Shown: positions 36,801-44,840 of the stretch, piece by piece
Layout: every line of letters starts with the position of its first letter
How positions within the stretch are numbered: position 1 is the stretch's first letter
NCBI GenBank assembly: GCA_942486035.1
Contig: CALNXK010000003.1
Span: 121,001-185,000 of the forward strand
Length of the DNA: 64,000 nucleotides
Reading direction: 5' to 3'
Source of the DNA: Porites lobata
Lineage: Eukaryota > Cnidaria > Anthozoa > Scleractinia > Poritidae
Notes under the pieces: model-generated
Seen by the model: the letters and a program-made list of their open reading frames with translations, nothing else
Told to the model about the DNA's origin: nothing
The model's database searches: none
Program-made: the position numbers and the translations under genes

Positions 36801-39557
36801 TTTTGTCGCCAACTATTAATTACACAATGGCTACGTCTTCATAATGAAGAACATCGACTAAATGCAAGGGGGTGTAGCCAGGACTTTTCAAAGGCGGGTT
36901 CTCACTGCCGGCTAAAAGCAGTAACGCGATTAAACATGACGTTTTGGCGATGACAACATTAGTTATTTCATTTCTCTTTCAACCCTCTAAGTTAAAGTCT
37001 TTGCTTGGTTGGCATTTTTCAACCAACTCTTTTAGTTTAAGGAGACTTTTTTAAAAATCAAGTCGCTAGCTCCTAGATTTTAGGCGCTACCTCTCTACAA
37101 CGGCCACCTCTCTACAGCGGCCACCTCTCTACAGCGGTCACCTCTCTACAACGGCCACCTCTCTACAACGACCACCTCTCTACAACGGCCACCTCTCTAC
37201 AGCGGCCACCTCTCTACAACGGCCACCTCTCTACAGCGGCCACCTCTCTACAACGGCCACCTCTCTACAGCGGCCACTTTCTTCTGTTCCCAAGGTGGCT
37301 TTTGTGGAGAGGCTCAACTGTATATCGTTTATTGTTTCTGTTCATTTGCATTTGATAATGGAGACATGTTGTCGCCGAAACGTTATGTTTTAATCGCGTT
37401 ACATTTTTTACTTAAACAAGGTGCATTAAAAGGTTCATAATTAAATGTGACTGTTTTTCTTTCTTCAGGCGAAGGTGATGAAGGAAGTGAAGTCGATACC
37501 AAATCTGATTTATGCAATTGAACAATATGAACGTTACCTGATACAGTTGTCAAAAAAGTCCAAGGTAAATTCACATAAATTCCTGTGTATCAGGAGATTA
37601 TTCGTTTTCCTTAACTTAAAAGAAAATTTTCATATTAACTCGGAAGGATGGGTAACACTAGGGAGCTTAACCAACCACGACGTCGACGGCAACGAGAACG
37701 GCAAAAAAGCAATACGGTTAAATTAGCAAACAACAACTTTGCACGTGCATCACGCTTTTTTGTATATTTCTTAGCCGTCCTGCAACGTGAAAATGCCTAA
37801 TTTTACGTTTTGTCGAGGAAGGGGACACAAGACAAACACTTTCTTTTTCTTTTCCTGAACTTTGATACAGTCCTTCAGAATGCATCTCCAAAAATTAAAC
37901 GAGATGGAATAATCGCGATAAAGTTTGAGGCAGCGGGACTTCTCTTTATGAGTGACGTTTTCGTAGCCGTCGCCGTCGTTGTTGCTGAAGCTCCCTACTT
38001 TCACTTACTTCCCTATCTTTTGACCGCCATTTTGAATTTTTGAGATGACCTTTGGTCGTCGCTTATGCTCAACAACTTGCCACTTTAGAAACGAGAAGGA
38101 AACTTCGCAAAAGCTTCTAGAGACTGTTACTAGGGACGGGGAAAAATCGGCCAAAAGCTGACCCGGCGCGTCTCCAGAAACAATTGCGGGACGCATTTCG
38201 TACGCATTGTCATGGGATGACAACCGAGCCACTTTGAATTTTTCAAGTCACCATCTCCCGCCTTCCTCAGCTCCAAATCCTCCCACAAGAACATTTGGCG
38301 TGTTTTTATTTCTTTTGCCATTGAGTCGAAAATATCAGCCATATGATGATATAATGTACTTCACAGATCAACTTAATGGAACACTTCAAACGTAGCACAG
38401 CAAGAGATTTTCGCATTAATGGTGCCACATTAGAAGCTGCCCTGAGAGAAGAGTCCAGTGATGAAGAGGAAGATGATGAACTTAACGCCGATGAACAAGA
38501 TGAGGTAAGTTTAAACCAACGAATTCTCGCCATTATAATTACCAGACGAGAGAAACGCTGGGTCGAGTTACCTTTCCCAAAGACTTCTGGGACTGGGGAA
38601 AAATTAGCCAATAGATCAGCTGACCTGCGCGTCTCCAGTAACGATCACCGGTCCCCTTACCGCTTCTCAAGTGGACGTGTTTGTGAGTTATGTCTGGCCG
38701 AGTGATTTGGGCGCTGGGTCATAACGCTTTTACCACAGATGGTGTCATTAGAAAGCGAACACTGGCGTTGGGCATCGATATGAACTTATGTCCTCGTTAA
38801 CTCTGACTTGATGCTTCTGAGCTTACTACAGAGAGACAGACATTTTATTTCAGCAGGGAGTTTCTTCAATTTTTCTGTGATTAAATTAAACTACCATCTT
38901 CTTGGCGAGGCTTGGTACAAATTATAAAAATTATTGAAATCCTTGTACTACTATAAGAACTTAGTGACTCAAATAAACTAGCCAACTGCCGTATGGTTGA
39001 AAATCTTTCTCATATTCAGCCAGTCGAGAAGACATCGAGTGTAAATCAGTTTTAGTAGAGGGAACTGCCTACCTTGATCCCCTGCAAAACACTGTTTTGT
39101 GATCACGTTGGTTATTTGTTGTGTAAATAAAAGGTTTTTCTCTTTACATTTGTCAATCAAACTGTTCATAAAGAAAACATGCTTGCAATATCTTCTTGTA
39201 TTATTAGTACCAGACTGAATTAACCAAACATCTCATGGAGCCATTGGTCTCCGTCTGGACAATGTTCTGTGCGGCCGTTTTAAATGAGAACTCTTCACCA
39301 CTTTGAAACTCCACCAAGAAACCTTCAGTTTTCAGTTTTCAATTTGACGAATATTTCAGAGAATAAAAGTTAGAATTGTTCTCGAATTTTGATTTGGAGA
39401 ACTATCTACTTCTAATTCACAGAACAAGTCTCAAGAGGAAGAAAGCAAAGAGCCCCCGGCGAAAAAGGGAAAACTCATGGAAACAAACAAAAAAACAAGC
39501 AAGCTTAGTTTAAAGCAAAAATCTTCAAAACAGCCACTGTCTCAAGGAAACAAGTAG
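6807..39557 (+). CDS. FANCI: Fanconi anaemia group I protein (FANCI), 50 exons, complete
   Basis: Seen: exons 6807–6890, 9828–9903, 10115–10209, 10587–10622, 12074–12159, 12378–12445, 12817–12883, 13668–13709, 14619–14672, 14913–14982, 15255–15340, 15460–15583, 16215–16304, 16708–16786, 17228–17285, 17420–17502, 17810–17889, 18456–18543, 19033–19091, 19899–19970, 20146–20216, 20386–20446, 21274–21412, 21789–21844, 22164–22232, 24528–24629, 24706–24784, 24960–25051, 25134–25217, 25435–25472, 25631–25716, 25830–25920, 26029–26128, 26695–26774, 26862–26925, 27331–27433, 28585–28667, 30416–30538, 30738–30789, 31045–31121, 31394–31444, 32038–32106, 32774–32873, 33398–33546, 34307–34351, 34692–34748, 36625–36783, 37469–37564, 38367–38504, 39423–39557. 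All introns are GT–AG, phases agree, and the total is 4,146 nt (1,381 aa; human 1,328). The protein aligns to human FANCI end to end, for example PLVYQLLLLS, LRHMEGTVVLHI, WDHVTQGLVQLGF, DKSADFSLTSSVGIKNNI and SIPNLIYAIEQYERYLI. Known: FANCI pairs with FANCD2 as the DNA clamp of crosslink repair. Start: ATG 6807 gives the conserved N-terminus. Introns rather than exons carry the mobile elements. Confidence 0.96.
7466..7576. repeat. Palindromic element AACAATTATTCACC...
   Basis: GAAGTGGAGGTGGCTAGTC..TGGATATTT at the left and AAATATCCACGACTAGCCACC...GAGGTGAATAATTGTT at the right form an imperfect hairpin. It abuts the element starting with TTTTAGTATATACTAAAA. Confidence 0.55.
7577..8196. mobile_element. 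TIR element with AGTATATACTAAAACAGTG ends
   Basis: AGTATATACTAAAACAGTG near 7578 is mirrored by CACTGTTTTAGTATATACT at about 8177–8195. The interior has a GC-rich patch (GGGCGGCCGCGGCCG near 7674) and no coding signal. It may form one composite unit with the 7466–7576 hairpin. Confidence 0.5.
8920..9240. mobile_element. 321-bp TIR element GGGCGCTTTCCATTTAG
   Basis: GGGCGCTTTCCATTTAG at 8920 is exactly mirrored by CTAAATGGAAAGCGCCC ending at 9240. TCT flanks both sides (8917–8919 and 9241–9243), a possible 3-bp duplication. It is inserted in the GTTTCCG-repeat right terminus of the 2.15-kb element. The overlapping ORFs here on both strands are by-products of the palindrome. Confidence 0.65.
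9286..9601. repeat. Near-perfect palindrome; right part of the foldback element
   Basis: The arms are about 155 bp around a short centre with its own stem, GATCTGATTG/CAATCAGATC. Each arm carries CTGAAGAT, then a stem-loop (GACTACC/GGTTGTC), then GAAACGTC. Near-identical small ORFs on the two strands (9275–9478 and 9406–9678) come from the symmetry and are not genes. Confidence 0.75.
10972..11216 (-). mobile_element. Short TIR element, copy B (same family as 5743–5980)
   Basis: Read on the minus strand this copy follows copy A: GTGCAAAGAATGTAGTGTCC, GGGCTGGTGGATTTTG, GGGCTAGTGAATCTTG, AAGTTACAGAAGAACTGTGA and GACTTCCTTTGCACCC. Termini are CAGGGTGCAAAGG and CTTTGCACACTG. It is in FANCI intron 4. 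Confidence 0.6.
11441..11714 (+). repeat. Direct duplication of ~80 bp flanking a SINE-like insert
   Basis: 11441–11520 and 11631–11714 share TGCTTTCGCATGTACAG, AAATAACTGTTGCAGAAG and AGTCTAGAAAATAT with few changes. Between them (about 11535–11630, minus strand) is a tRNA-like stretch with box-B-like GGTTCAAATAC. It is a local duplication within FANCI intron 4. Confidence 0.65.
11535..11632 (-). repeat. tRNA-like SINE fragment
   Basis: Minus strand: GATAACGCAGTGGTGAGAAT (box A-like), CTCGCCTCCCAG, then AGGTTCAAATACTGGC (box B-like). It lacks a recognisable SINE body and so is probably truncated. Confidence 0.45.
13075..13265 (-). mobile_element. tRNA-derived SINE
   Basis: Minus strand: CCTCAGTGGATAGAGCGCCC (box A), CGGTGTTTGGGAGG, then TAGGTTCGAATCCTGTTGAG (box B). 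A body follows with TTTGTCCCACGCTCATGACA. It is in FANCI intron 7. Confidence 0.6.
13911..13999. repeat. Foldback element GGTCATTACAGGGA
   Basis: GGTCATTACAGGGAATTCTC at the left is mirrored by GAGATTTCCCTGTAATGACC at the right, with CAATACAT-type inner arms. It is a hairpin MITE of about 89 bp in FANCI intron 8. Confidence 0.6.
14084..14104. repeat. (CA)n microsatellite
   Basis: A short A-run is followed by about eight CA units. Confidence 0.8.
15698..15872. mobile_element. MITE with ~50-bp terminal inverted repeats
   Basis: ATTGCAATAAGAA...CTTGCAGAGTCTTTATAGATGGA at the left is mirrored by TCCATCTATATAGACTCTGCAAG...TTCTTATTGCAAT at the right. The loop is about 75 bp. It is in FANCI intron 12. 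Confidence 0.7.
17925..18305 (+). mobile_element. tRNA-derived SINE, near full length (~380 bp)
   Basis: The head has CAAGCTCAGTTGGGAGAATG (box A) and TGCGGGTTCAAACCTCTGC (box B). The body has a conserved-looking block, TGTGGGACGTAAAAGAACCC at about 18144–18164 read with small changes, and ends near TAGGTACCTGTAAA. It is in FANCI intron 17, 35 bp after exon 17. Confidence 0.7.
18684..18826. mobile_element. Foldback MITE GTATATGTTGTGG
   Basis: GTATATGTTGTGGTTCAATT...CTTGGTTTAAATTTTATTTTCC is mirrored by GGAAAACAAAATTTAATCCAAGG...CCACAACATATATAC. Arms are about 60 bp. It is in FANCI intron 18. Confidence 0.7.
19311..19690 (+). mobile_element. Ty3/gypsy reverse-transcriptase relics (two diverged tandem pieces)
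   Basis: Two stretches about 190 bp apart each translate, in one frame, to a form of the gypsy RT motif VPFGLTNAP..FQ: VPFGLTKVHITFQ near 19414 and VPFGLTNAPVMFQQL near 19610. Each is preceded by a similar segment (TGTATG.TGAAAAATTTT...GCAGGA/AGATGA). Stops and frameshifts lie around them. They are decayed fragments in FANCI intron 19. Confidence 0.55.
20386..21412 (+). other. FANCI: FANCI exons 22–23: monoubiquitination lysine and SQ cluster
   Basis: Exon 22 ends with GFLLILKNFK. Its Lys540 aligns with human Lys523, the residue monoubiquitinated by the Fanconi core E3 ligase. Exon 23 continues straight into four Ser-Gln dipeptides (Ser551, 555, 558, 565), matching the human ATR/ATM phosphorylation cluster that precedes VDVH. 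Both regulatory elements of the clamp are therefore present and split by intron 22, which holds the 477-bp MITE at 20774–21250. The residue assignment rests on my alignment from memory of the human protein. Confidence 0.85.
20774..21250. mobile_element. 477-bp MITE with CAGGRGCAC termini and 6-bp target duplication
   Basis: The left end CAGGAGCACCGAACGAC is mirrored by GTCGTTGTGTGCCCCTG. It is flanked by GTAACA at 20768–20773 and 21251–21256. The same terminal family and 6-bp duplication occur at 47375–47752. Its right end is only 23 bp from FANCI exon 23, so it lies next to the 3' splice site. Confidence 0.75.
22395..24246 (+). mobile_element. 5'-truncated non-LTR retrotransposon (CR1/Jockey group), frameshifted
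   Basis: Two overlapping frames (22395–23012 and 22922–23974) together cover the end of the endonuclease–RT linker and the whole reverse transcriptase. Visible motifs are AFDTVDHAVL, GVPQGSILGPLLF and the catalytic YADD (about 23290), followed by the LIRPILEYCVSVW and LQNRAARIV region typical of CR1/Jockey-type elements. The frame breaks at an 11-T run (22963–22973). The endonuclease is missing. The 3' end is a short UTR closing with TTCTTGTTCTTCTTCTTC (about 24228–24246), a microsatellite-type tail. Inserted sense in FANCI intron 25. Not an active copy. Confidence 0.85.
24247..24330 (+). mobile_element. Ty3/gypsy RT micro-relic
   Basis: A frame near 24273 reads LPFGLTSAPTVFQ followed by a stop. 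It is a third copy of the same short RT motif seen at 19414 and 19610. It lies directly after the non-LTR element, in FANCI intron 25. Confidence 0.45.
26265..26452. mobile_element. MITE, TAGCCTGCG family, 188 bp, 9-bp TSD
   Basis: TAGCCTGCGTGGCAAGCGTTTG is mirrored by CAAACGCCTGCCATGCAGGCTA. ATAGGATAT flanks both sides (26256–26264 and 26453–26461), an exact 9-bp duplication. The interior is a GC-rich hairpin (GGAGGGA/TCCCTCC). It is in FANCI intron 33. Related copies are at 44925 and 48646. Confidence 0.8.
27782..27904. mobile_element. Foldback MITE CCCTGGGTRCCAGAG
   Basis: CCCTGGGTACCAGAGGTTTT at the left is mirrored by GTCTCTGGCACCCAGGG at the right, with inner CTCGCG/CGCG arms. It is in FANCI intron 36. 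Confidence 0.65.
27902..28255. repeat. Two consecutive copies of a GTTGTTC(C/A)AAGCTGGGTTAA repeat
   Basis: 27902–28080 and 28087–28255 share GAGTTGTTCAAAGCTGGGTT (with small changes), TAACCCA.GGTTAGTGCGA, AGCTT.AAAAGCA and TTTAATTCT.TTTG.CTACA. They are tandem or nested copies of one family in FANCI intron 36. Confidence 0.55.
28668..30415 (+). other. FANCI intron 37 with low-complexity and repeat DNA
   Basis: It holds a T/A-rich tract (about 28782–28840), repeated ACTTACTTA/TTACATA blocks (28850–28970), an (AAAT)n run near 29085–29105, and repeat-like sequence from 29930. A stem-loop GACCGT/ACGGTC followed by GAAACGT is at 29564–29588. Short ORFs here show no family features. Confidence 0.6.
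32922..33073. mobile_element. Harbinger-type MITE, 152 bp, TAA target duplication
   Basis: GGGCCTGTTTACCTGGAG is mirrored by CTCCATGTAAACAGCCC with long inner arms (CCCCAGGTAGGTAAGGTAAC and its partner). TAA flanks both ends (32919–32921 and 33074–33076), as expected for PIF/Harbinger elements. It is in FANCI intron 43. Confidence 0.7.
33664..34050. repeat. Interspersed repeat, copy B (partner of 1876–2268)
   Basis: It is collinear with copy A, with many substitutions and small indels. It begins AGCAGGGTTCGTAC. It is in FANCI intron 44. Confidence 0.7.
34974..35097. mobile_element. MITE CCTGAAAGTGCACAA, ~124 bp
   Basis: CCTGAAAGTGCACAA at the left is mirrored by TTGTGCACTTTCAGG at the right, with an AT-rich interior. 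It is in FANCI intron 46. Confidence 0.6.
35851..35958. repeat. Foldback element GCGGGTTCCAAACACC
   Basis: GTGCGTCATCGCGGGTTCCA...CACC is mirrored by GGTGTTTGGAACCCGTGATG. Outer arms pair weakly. It is in FANCI intron 46. Confidence 0.6.
36050..36197. mobile_element. 148-bp GC-rich element between 17-bp direct repeats
   Basis: AGGCAATCTCTTTCCTT occurs exactly at 36033–36049 and 36198–36214. The element between has CTAGTCCC / CCTAGGGAC ends. A 17-bp duplication fits retroposition better than cut-and-paste transposition. ORFs crossing it (35805–36182; minus 36088–36351) are not supported. It is in FANCI intron 46. Confidence 0.5.
37090..37276. repeat. 17-bp minisatellite, 11 units, inside a degenerate MITE
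   Basis: CCTCTCTACARCGGCCA recurs with exact 17-bp spacing from 37090 to 37276, with only single-base differences. The right flank ends GGAGAGGCTCAACTGTA, like a pogo-type terminus. It is in FANCI intron 47. It is not CRISPR-like: there are no spacers. Confidence 0.85.
38367..39557 (+). other. FANCI: FANCI C-terminal exons 49–50: acidic patch and basic tail
   Basis: Exon 49 (residues 1292–1337) ends in an acidic run, REESSDEEEDDE, where vertebrate FANCI has REDGEDENEE; a literal EDGE motif is absent. Exon 50 (1338–1381) has PPAKKGK, like the vertebrate PAKKKRKK nuclear signal. It then continues about 25 residues further with a Lys/Ser-rich tail ending in a Ser-Gln site before the TAG at 39555. 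The tail extension accounts for part of the greater length versus human. Confidence 0.75.
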
Positions 39558-39702
39558 ACAGACCTGCGGGTCTTGCTGTTGTGTTCAGCATTACGATGCC
39601 AATAGAGTCAGAGTAGAATCCCTTTCATGCAAATTACGGAAAATTTTTCAGCCTTATTAGAGTTTTAAGCCTTTCCGGCGCGATGATTCTTTTAGTCAAA
39701 TA

Positions 39703-40077
39703 CAGTAAAAACCCACGACTATGCACCCGCGTTTTCCCAAGTTAGCCCAAACAGGTTCTTGCATATTTAGGTTCTTAAATACGTTCTCATTTTGAGACGA
39801 AAAAATACATTGTAGCTCTAAAAGTATTTAATGGTATTCAGCTCTTTCCTAATGTAAAACCTGCATACCATTACATTGCAGCCCTCTTGTCCAAAGAGGA
39901 CCCTGAATGTTGACTAACCTTACTTGCCCAAGTGTGCAGAAATTTTTTAAAGATAAAAAATAAGAACCTGTTTCAAATTTTAGGCTAAACAGGTTCATGT
40001 ACAAAAGGGAACTAACTGGCAAATTTTAGCCTAACTTGTTCTTCAAAACCAAGTTCTTAGTCGCGGGTTTTTACTGT
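39703..40077. mobile_element. Pogo/Tc1-like MITE in the presumed FANCI 3' UTR
   Basis: CAGTAAAAACCCACGACTA is mirrored by TAGTCGCGGGTTTTTACTG. TA flanks both ends. It begins 146 bp after the FANCI stop and ends before the first AATAAA, so it is probably part of the mRNA. Confidence 0.7.
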
Positions 40078-40131
40078 ACTTCCATTCTCCCTCACACATG
40101 TCTCTTACCCAATGGAGAGGGGTTCAGATTT

Positions 40132-40137
40132 AATAAA
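40132..40137 (+). terminator. Candidate FANCI poly(A) signal AATAAA
   Basis: I believe this is the first AATAAA downstream of the FANCI stop. It would give a 3' UTR of about 600 nt that contains the 39703–40077 MITE. Confidence 0.45.
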
Positions 40138-42365
40138 ACGTCTTCTTCAGTTGTTAGTTTCCACAACCTTTCTCATGTTGATTGTTGTTGAGGCGTGGTA
40201 GGTCAAGAGATTAGGATTACTGCCAGGTTGGCGTTTTATCTCCAGTGACTGTTAATAGTAAGAATTCAGATGTTATCGACTCTACTCGCGTTGCTCAGAT
40301 GAAAGACCAAATATGCACATTATTTTTGTTAAAACAACCAAAAGTGATTTTAAATATACGTGTTACGATGCCCAGTGTGTTTGTGATACCTTTAAAATGT
40401 CTTTCACTGAAAAGGGAAGGTTGATCGCTGTTTACTGTGTTGTGGGGCCTTTTGCGACGAAAAATGTTACTATTACAAAATACTTCATAACTAGCACGAC
40501 AAAGGTGGATGAGGAGCTTTAAAATTTTTGTACAAAGTTCGGGAAATACCATGGAGGCAAACGGACAGTTTTTGTTTTGCGCCTAAGGTCATCCTCACGG
40601 CTACAACTGCAAATCTGGTGGAAGGACAAAAATTGTAGACGTTCATCTTGGCGAAAAATGGTTAAAGAAAACTCACAAAGGAATTCTACTTATTTTTTAT
40701 TTATTGATTTTTAAATTTCCTTTTTGCTCCAGTTATCTTTACTTTTGCGCAAATAAAAAAAATCCATTCTTTCGGGCTTTTTTTGAGATAAGCAGTTGAG
40801 ACACACTCAAGGTTGTCTGTTACCGCCCAATACGCAATATATGTCGCCCAATTTCCCAACTTCAAAGACAGTTCTTTTTCTATTTTTTCTTTCCTTATCG
40901 GCGTCTATACCCAGAGGTCACCTTGTTATCTGATGTGACCTCAAGTTTCCCGGCAATGTTGACACCGCTCCAAACCGGATCTTTTTTATTATTTTGTTTT
41001 TCTTGCCCTATTTTTATATCCCGTCGCACAGTTTTGAATTTTAGATAACCTGTGATAAATTATATTACTCTTACCAAAACACTCCAAAGAAACCATAAAA
41101 GGAGACACTGCACCAGGGTTTGCGGACGCGAGGCTCCTGAGCTATTTCCACGATAATATCTTTAAAGATTTTAAAGCTTTTAAAAAAGCTGCCTTACTCT
41201 AATAAAATTAATCGCATTATGCTAAGACAACAAATAAATGATAATCGTGACAAAAAGGCAGACATGAGAAAGGGTTACGCAAAATTGTAAAGCCGCTTAT
41301 ACGCTAAACAAATATTCGGTGAAAATTCGTTCAGTGATTCGAAGTAGTTTGAAATACACAATTTAAAGAAAACACCTTACTTTAAATGATATTTGACTTG
41401 TAAAATAAATTCCTATCGGAGTCCGATTATCTCGGCCTAAAAAAACATCACAAAGTGTTAGTGGAAACGAGGGGTCTTAAATAGTTTCTGTCACTTTCTT
41501 TCATCCCTTTCGATTTCTTATTTTGTATGTTTTTTCCGCTGAGCCGCCTAGTCCAAAACCGTTTAAATAACGTCACAAGAAGTCGCAATTTCGCGTCACT
41601 TGTATTACTGAGCTTTTCAAGGTCTAAATCTCATTTAATTGAGGTTTAGATGGTACAAGAGGCTTTTCTTTGCCCTCTCATCGGGTTTATCTGACCCATC
41701 TAAATCCAAATTTAATGAAAATTCTTATAATAACTGTAAAATGCTAAAAAGCAAATACCGCCACGCAAAAGTACTAGCAAAAAGATTTCATTTGGATGGT
41801 AACTTCCTAGGACTTTGTCCACGGTCTCAAAAGTTACAATATTTGACTTCGTAGTCCGCCGATAAAAAAGCGTCATTGCATGGACACCAAGCGAGTGGAA
41901 CCGAACGAACAAGGTGAAAGTTTTCATTATAGGCATCCTTAGTTTACGACACCAAAAAGCGGAACTGTCTCTGGAATACGAGCAATAATGAGTTTAGTCT
42001 ATTTTGACAAAGAATGCGGCAACCCTTTATTTTGGTTCTAACATTTGCATCTGTTGACAAAATCTCGGTACTTGTTTTGTTAGTACTCAACAAAATAAGA
42101 TTTTGACAGTATAAGAATGAAATGACAGAATTCAGTTCAATTGTTTTCAAAGCTGGTAGGCGTGGCAAATTCATTTTAGCCTACAATAAAACTGTTTTTT
42201 TTTAGGGTTCTTAGTTGAATCTGTGACAATGTAACATCGACCCAGGGGAGGTTTTGTGTCCAGCGGTTTTTGGTGAAAACAAGGGTTTGTGGGGGTTGCT
42301 CAGTCTCGCGGGCTCAAAAAACCTTCCTTAAGTCGATAAACATTTGAATTAGTTCCCATATCTTT

Positions 42366-42600
42366 AACCGCAGCAGAATTAGCTCAGTCGGTAGGGCGCA
42401 TGACTGCAGAGCGGGAGGTCGTGGGTTCGATTCGAGGGGCCGGGCCAACACTCGTGGTCTTAAAATCACTGAGAAATGATGGTACCTACTTTGCCCTGCA
42501 TGCGACTAGACCCTCGCGTGGCTCGGATGACTGCGTAAAATGGGGGTCCCGTTTCCAGTTGGAGCTATTGGTACTTTCGAGCTAAATACATCGATACCAG
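42366..42600 (+). mobile_element. tRNA-derived SINE, best-preserved head
   Basis: GCAGAATTAGCTCAGTCGG..GTAGGGCGC (box A), an anticodon-like loop CTGCAGA and box B GTGGGTTCGATTC are followed by a body (TCACTGAGAAATGATGG; CTTTGCCCTGCATG) shared with 4397–4610. The 3' acceptor strand does not pair with the 5' strand, so it is not a functional tRNA. Confidence 0.75.
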
Positions 42601-44312
42601 GCGCGGATCTAGGATAAATACTGACCGATTTCCTAAGCGAGGGGCCGAGGGAGCAGGCCTCTAGGGGTATTCTGATTCATTGAGGGGGCATCTAATGCTC
42701 TTAAACTGCAAAAAAGAAAACATTTGTCCAGACCATTTTCCAAATTTCAACTTGGTAAGTTTTATTATTATTAAAAGTATGTGTTTATTATGAAAAATCT
42801 GACCGATTTCCGCAAAACGGTGGAAACCGGTGTGAATCCGCACCTGGATACTCGAATCAAGTGCTTTTTGGGGGGTTCCAGGACTATGGTGAAGTTACCA
42901 GCCGAGGCTTGTGGACAACGTTAGGAGCTTCCACTTTTGTCGGAAAATGTAAATTTTCCATATAAGCACTGTGCTCGCAATACGACTTCCAGGGTCGAAA
43001 TTTGATTGGGGTGGCCTCAACACCACTCAAGCTAGTCTGGTGATGCGTCTCGGACATATCTGTGAGTGATGGATATGTGCATGGCGCTTTAAAATATAAG
43101 AACTACGGCTGAATACTCGTAACTCATCAAAGGAAACAAAAACCTTTTAATATTTGCTAAATTATACGCAAAAATTTAGTTCCATTCTCCAACGATACAT
43201 CTTGGACAACGTTCACATTTACATTTTACATTTAGTTTCCCTGTACTGTCGCCCGCACCCTAGTAGGGGACAAGATAGAGCCAGGAAAGCGGCAGGAACA
43301 GTCGTCTGATAAACAACTTGAACAAAAACAAACATTTACTTGTTTCCTGGTCATAAGTAATGTTCTCGCAGAAAACTGAATCGACCAACAAGTCTCCTTT
43401 CAGTAATATAGAAGGAAATACAGTGTCAGAGATACGTCCTGATCGACAAATTTCATTCGAATATTACGCATTAAAGTCTTATAAACAAAATTTTTATTCA
43501 TTATAAACAGTACCATGGGAAAGTACTACGTAAAAGCCTACTTTGAATGGCTACTGACCCAACTTTAACTTCAGAGTCTGAACGAAATCTTGTAACCACT
43601 CAAATATAACCTCTCGGATTTGCTGTCGCATGGTACTTCGATTTCTTTATTGCAGTTTTACTGACTTCATAGCTAAGCGCTTCCGTTAACAACCCAACAG
43701 CTCGAACCGTCAAACACGGCATTATAAACATTCTTAAGCACTATTTACGATGAAGATCGCGCTAACGTTGCCGTACAAGGAGGTGTTTGAAACCCTTTAA
43801 TATGGTTTCTGCAAAATTTGGGACAATTTTGGTGGTTTGATATAATCATATAATGTACAAATATTTCAAGTGAGATGTTTCTAGGCGGAGTGGTGGATTT
43901 GCGCAAGCTTTATTTAAAGAGGTTTCATGCAAGAAGTCAGTGATAAACCTGTGTCCCTTTAACTGTACTGTGTCGATCTAATAGGAGACACTTTTCAAAT
44001 CGAAGTTGGATTTAGGTTGGATTTTGAGGACAGGGAACCAAGCGTCCATATCTCAAAACTCACAAACAGTTTTTGGGACGGAAATGTTTTTTCTCATCCG
44101 ATTTTTTAACGATCCTTGGGACTTTTGTGCAAAGAAGGCCAACACACTTCTTGATTTTGTTAAGGTTTCAAACTTTTTCTATTTGAAATTTATCAAAGTT
44201 TTGAGAAACGCACGCCAGGAAAGACAGCCAAGTAACAAAATCAACCCACACGCGGCATCGACGCTGGAAATTCAACCGAGACACACGTTTTTGCATGTCA
44301 CATTGGTGGAAC

Positions 44313-44462
44313 TCCTGGCCTCGGCTGTTCAACGGTTGGATAGCGCTATCCACCGAAAAAAATAGCTTTCCAGGGAACAAGTATTACGAAGACCAATTGC
44401 GTTAACCACAGGATGGTGATTTATCCAGCGGATTATCCACCGTTTGAACAACTAGAGCCTGG
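44313..44462. mobile_element. Foldback MITE GGTTGGATAGCGCTATCCACC
   Basis: CTGTTCAACGGTTGGATAG is mirrored by GGATTATCCACCGTTTGAAC, and GGATAGCGCTATCC is itself palindromic. The outer ends CCTGGCCTC/AGAGCCTGG pair. Confidence 0.6.
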
Positions 44463-44840
44463 TCACGTGTTCTTACCACTGCGCCAAACGATTTCATTTC
44501 TTCTCCTTTGAAATTGCACGTTAAAGTTGTCAATGATTTACCATTAAAGTGTGTTCAAAACATTAAAAAAACGTTGAGCGGCAACGTTATCGCCAACTTC
44601 GCTCGCTAACTAAAGTGACAATTATTTAGTACAGTCCTAGTTTGGCCACTTAGATGAATCACCCGAAACAATATAGACTGTACCACAAAACACAGTTACT
44701 TCTCAAAGACTTCCATTTAAATTATAAAACTGAAGATTTTATCCACTATTTCATCATTTCAAAATAATGGGAGATTTAAACCCGAAAGCTAGAAACAAAG
44801 TAAGATAATTTTTGGAACACCTAGAGTGATCTATAGTCTT

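Noticed and set aside
37090..37276. Regular repeats that could be taken for a CRISPR array
   Set aside because: The 17-bp units are head-to-tail with no spacers, and the context is a eukaryotic intron.
40295..40552. Overlapping ORFs on both strands
   Set aside because: There are no conserved motifs and no exon structure; chance openness in AT-rich DNA is sufficient.
42366..42440. Functional tRNA gene
   Set aside because: Boxes A and B are good, but the acceptor stem does not close and a SINE body shared with 4397–4610 follows.
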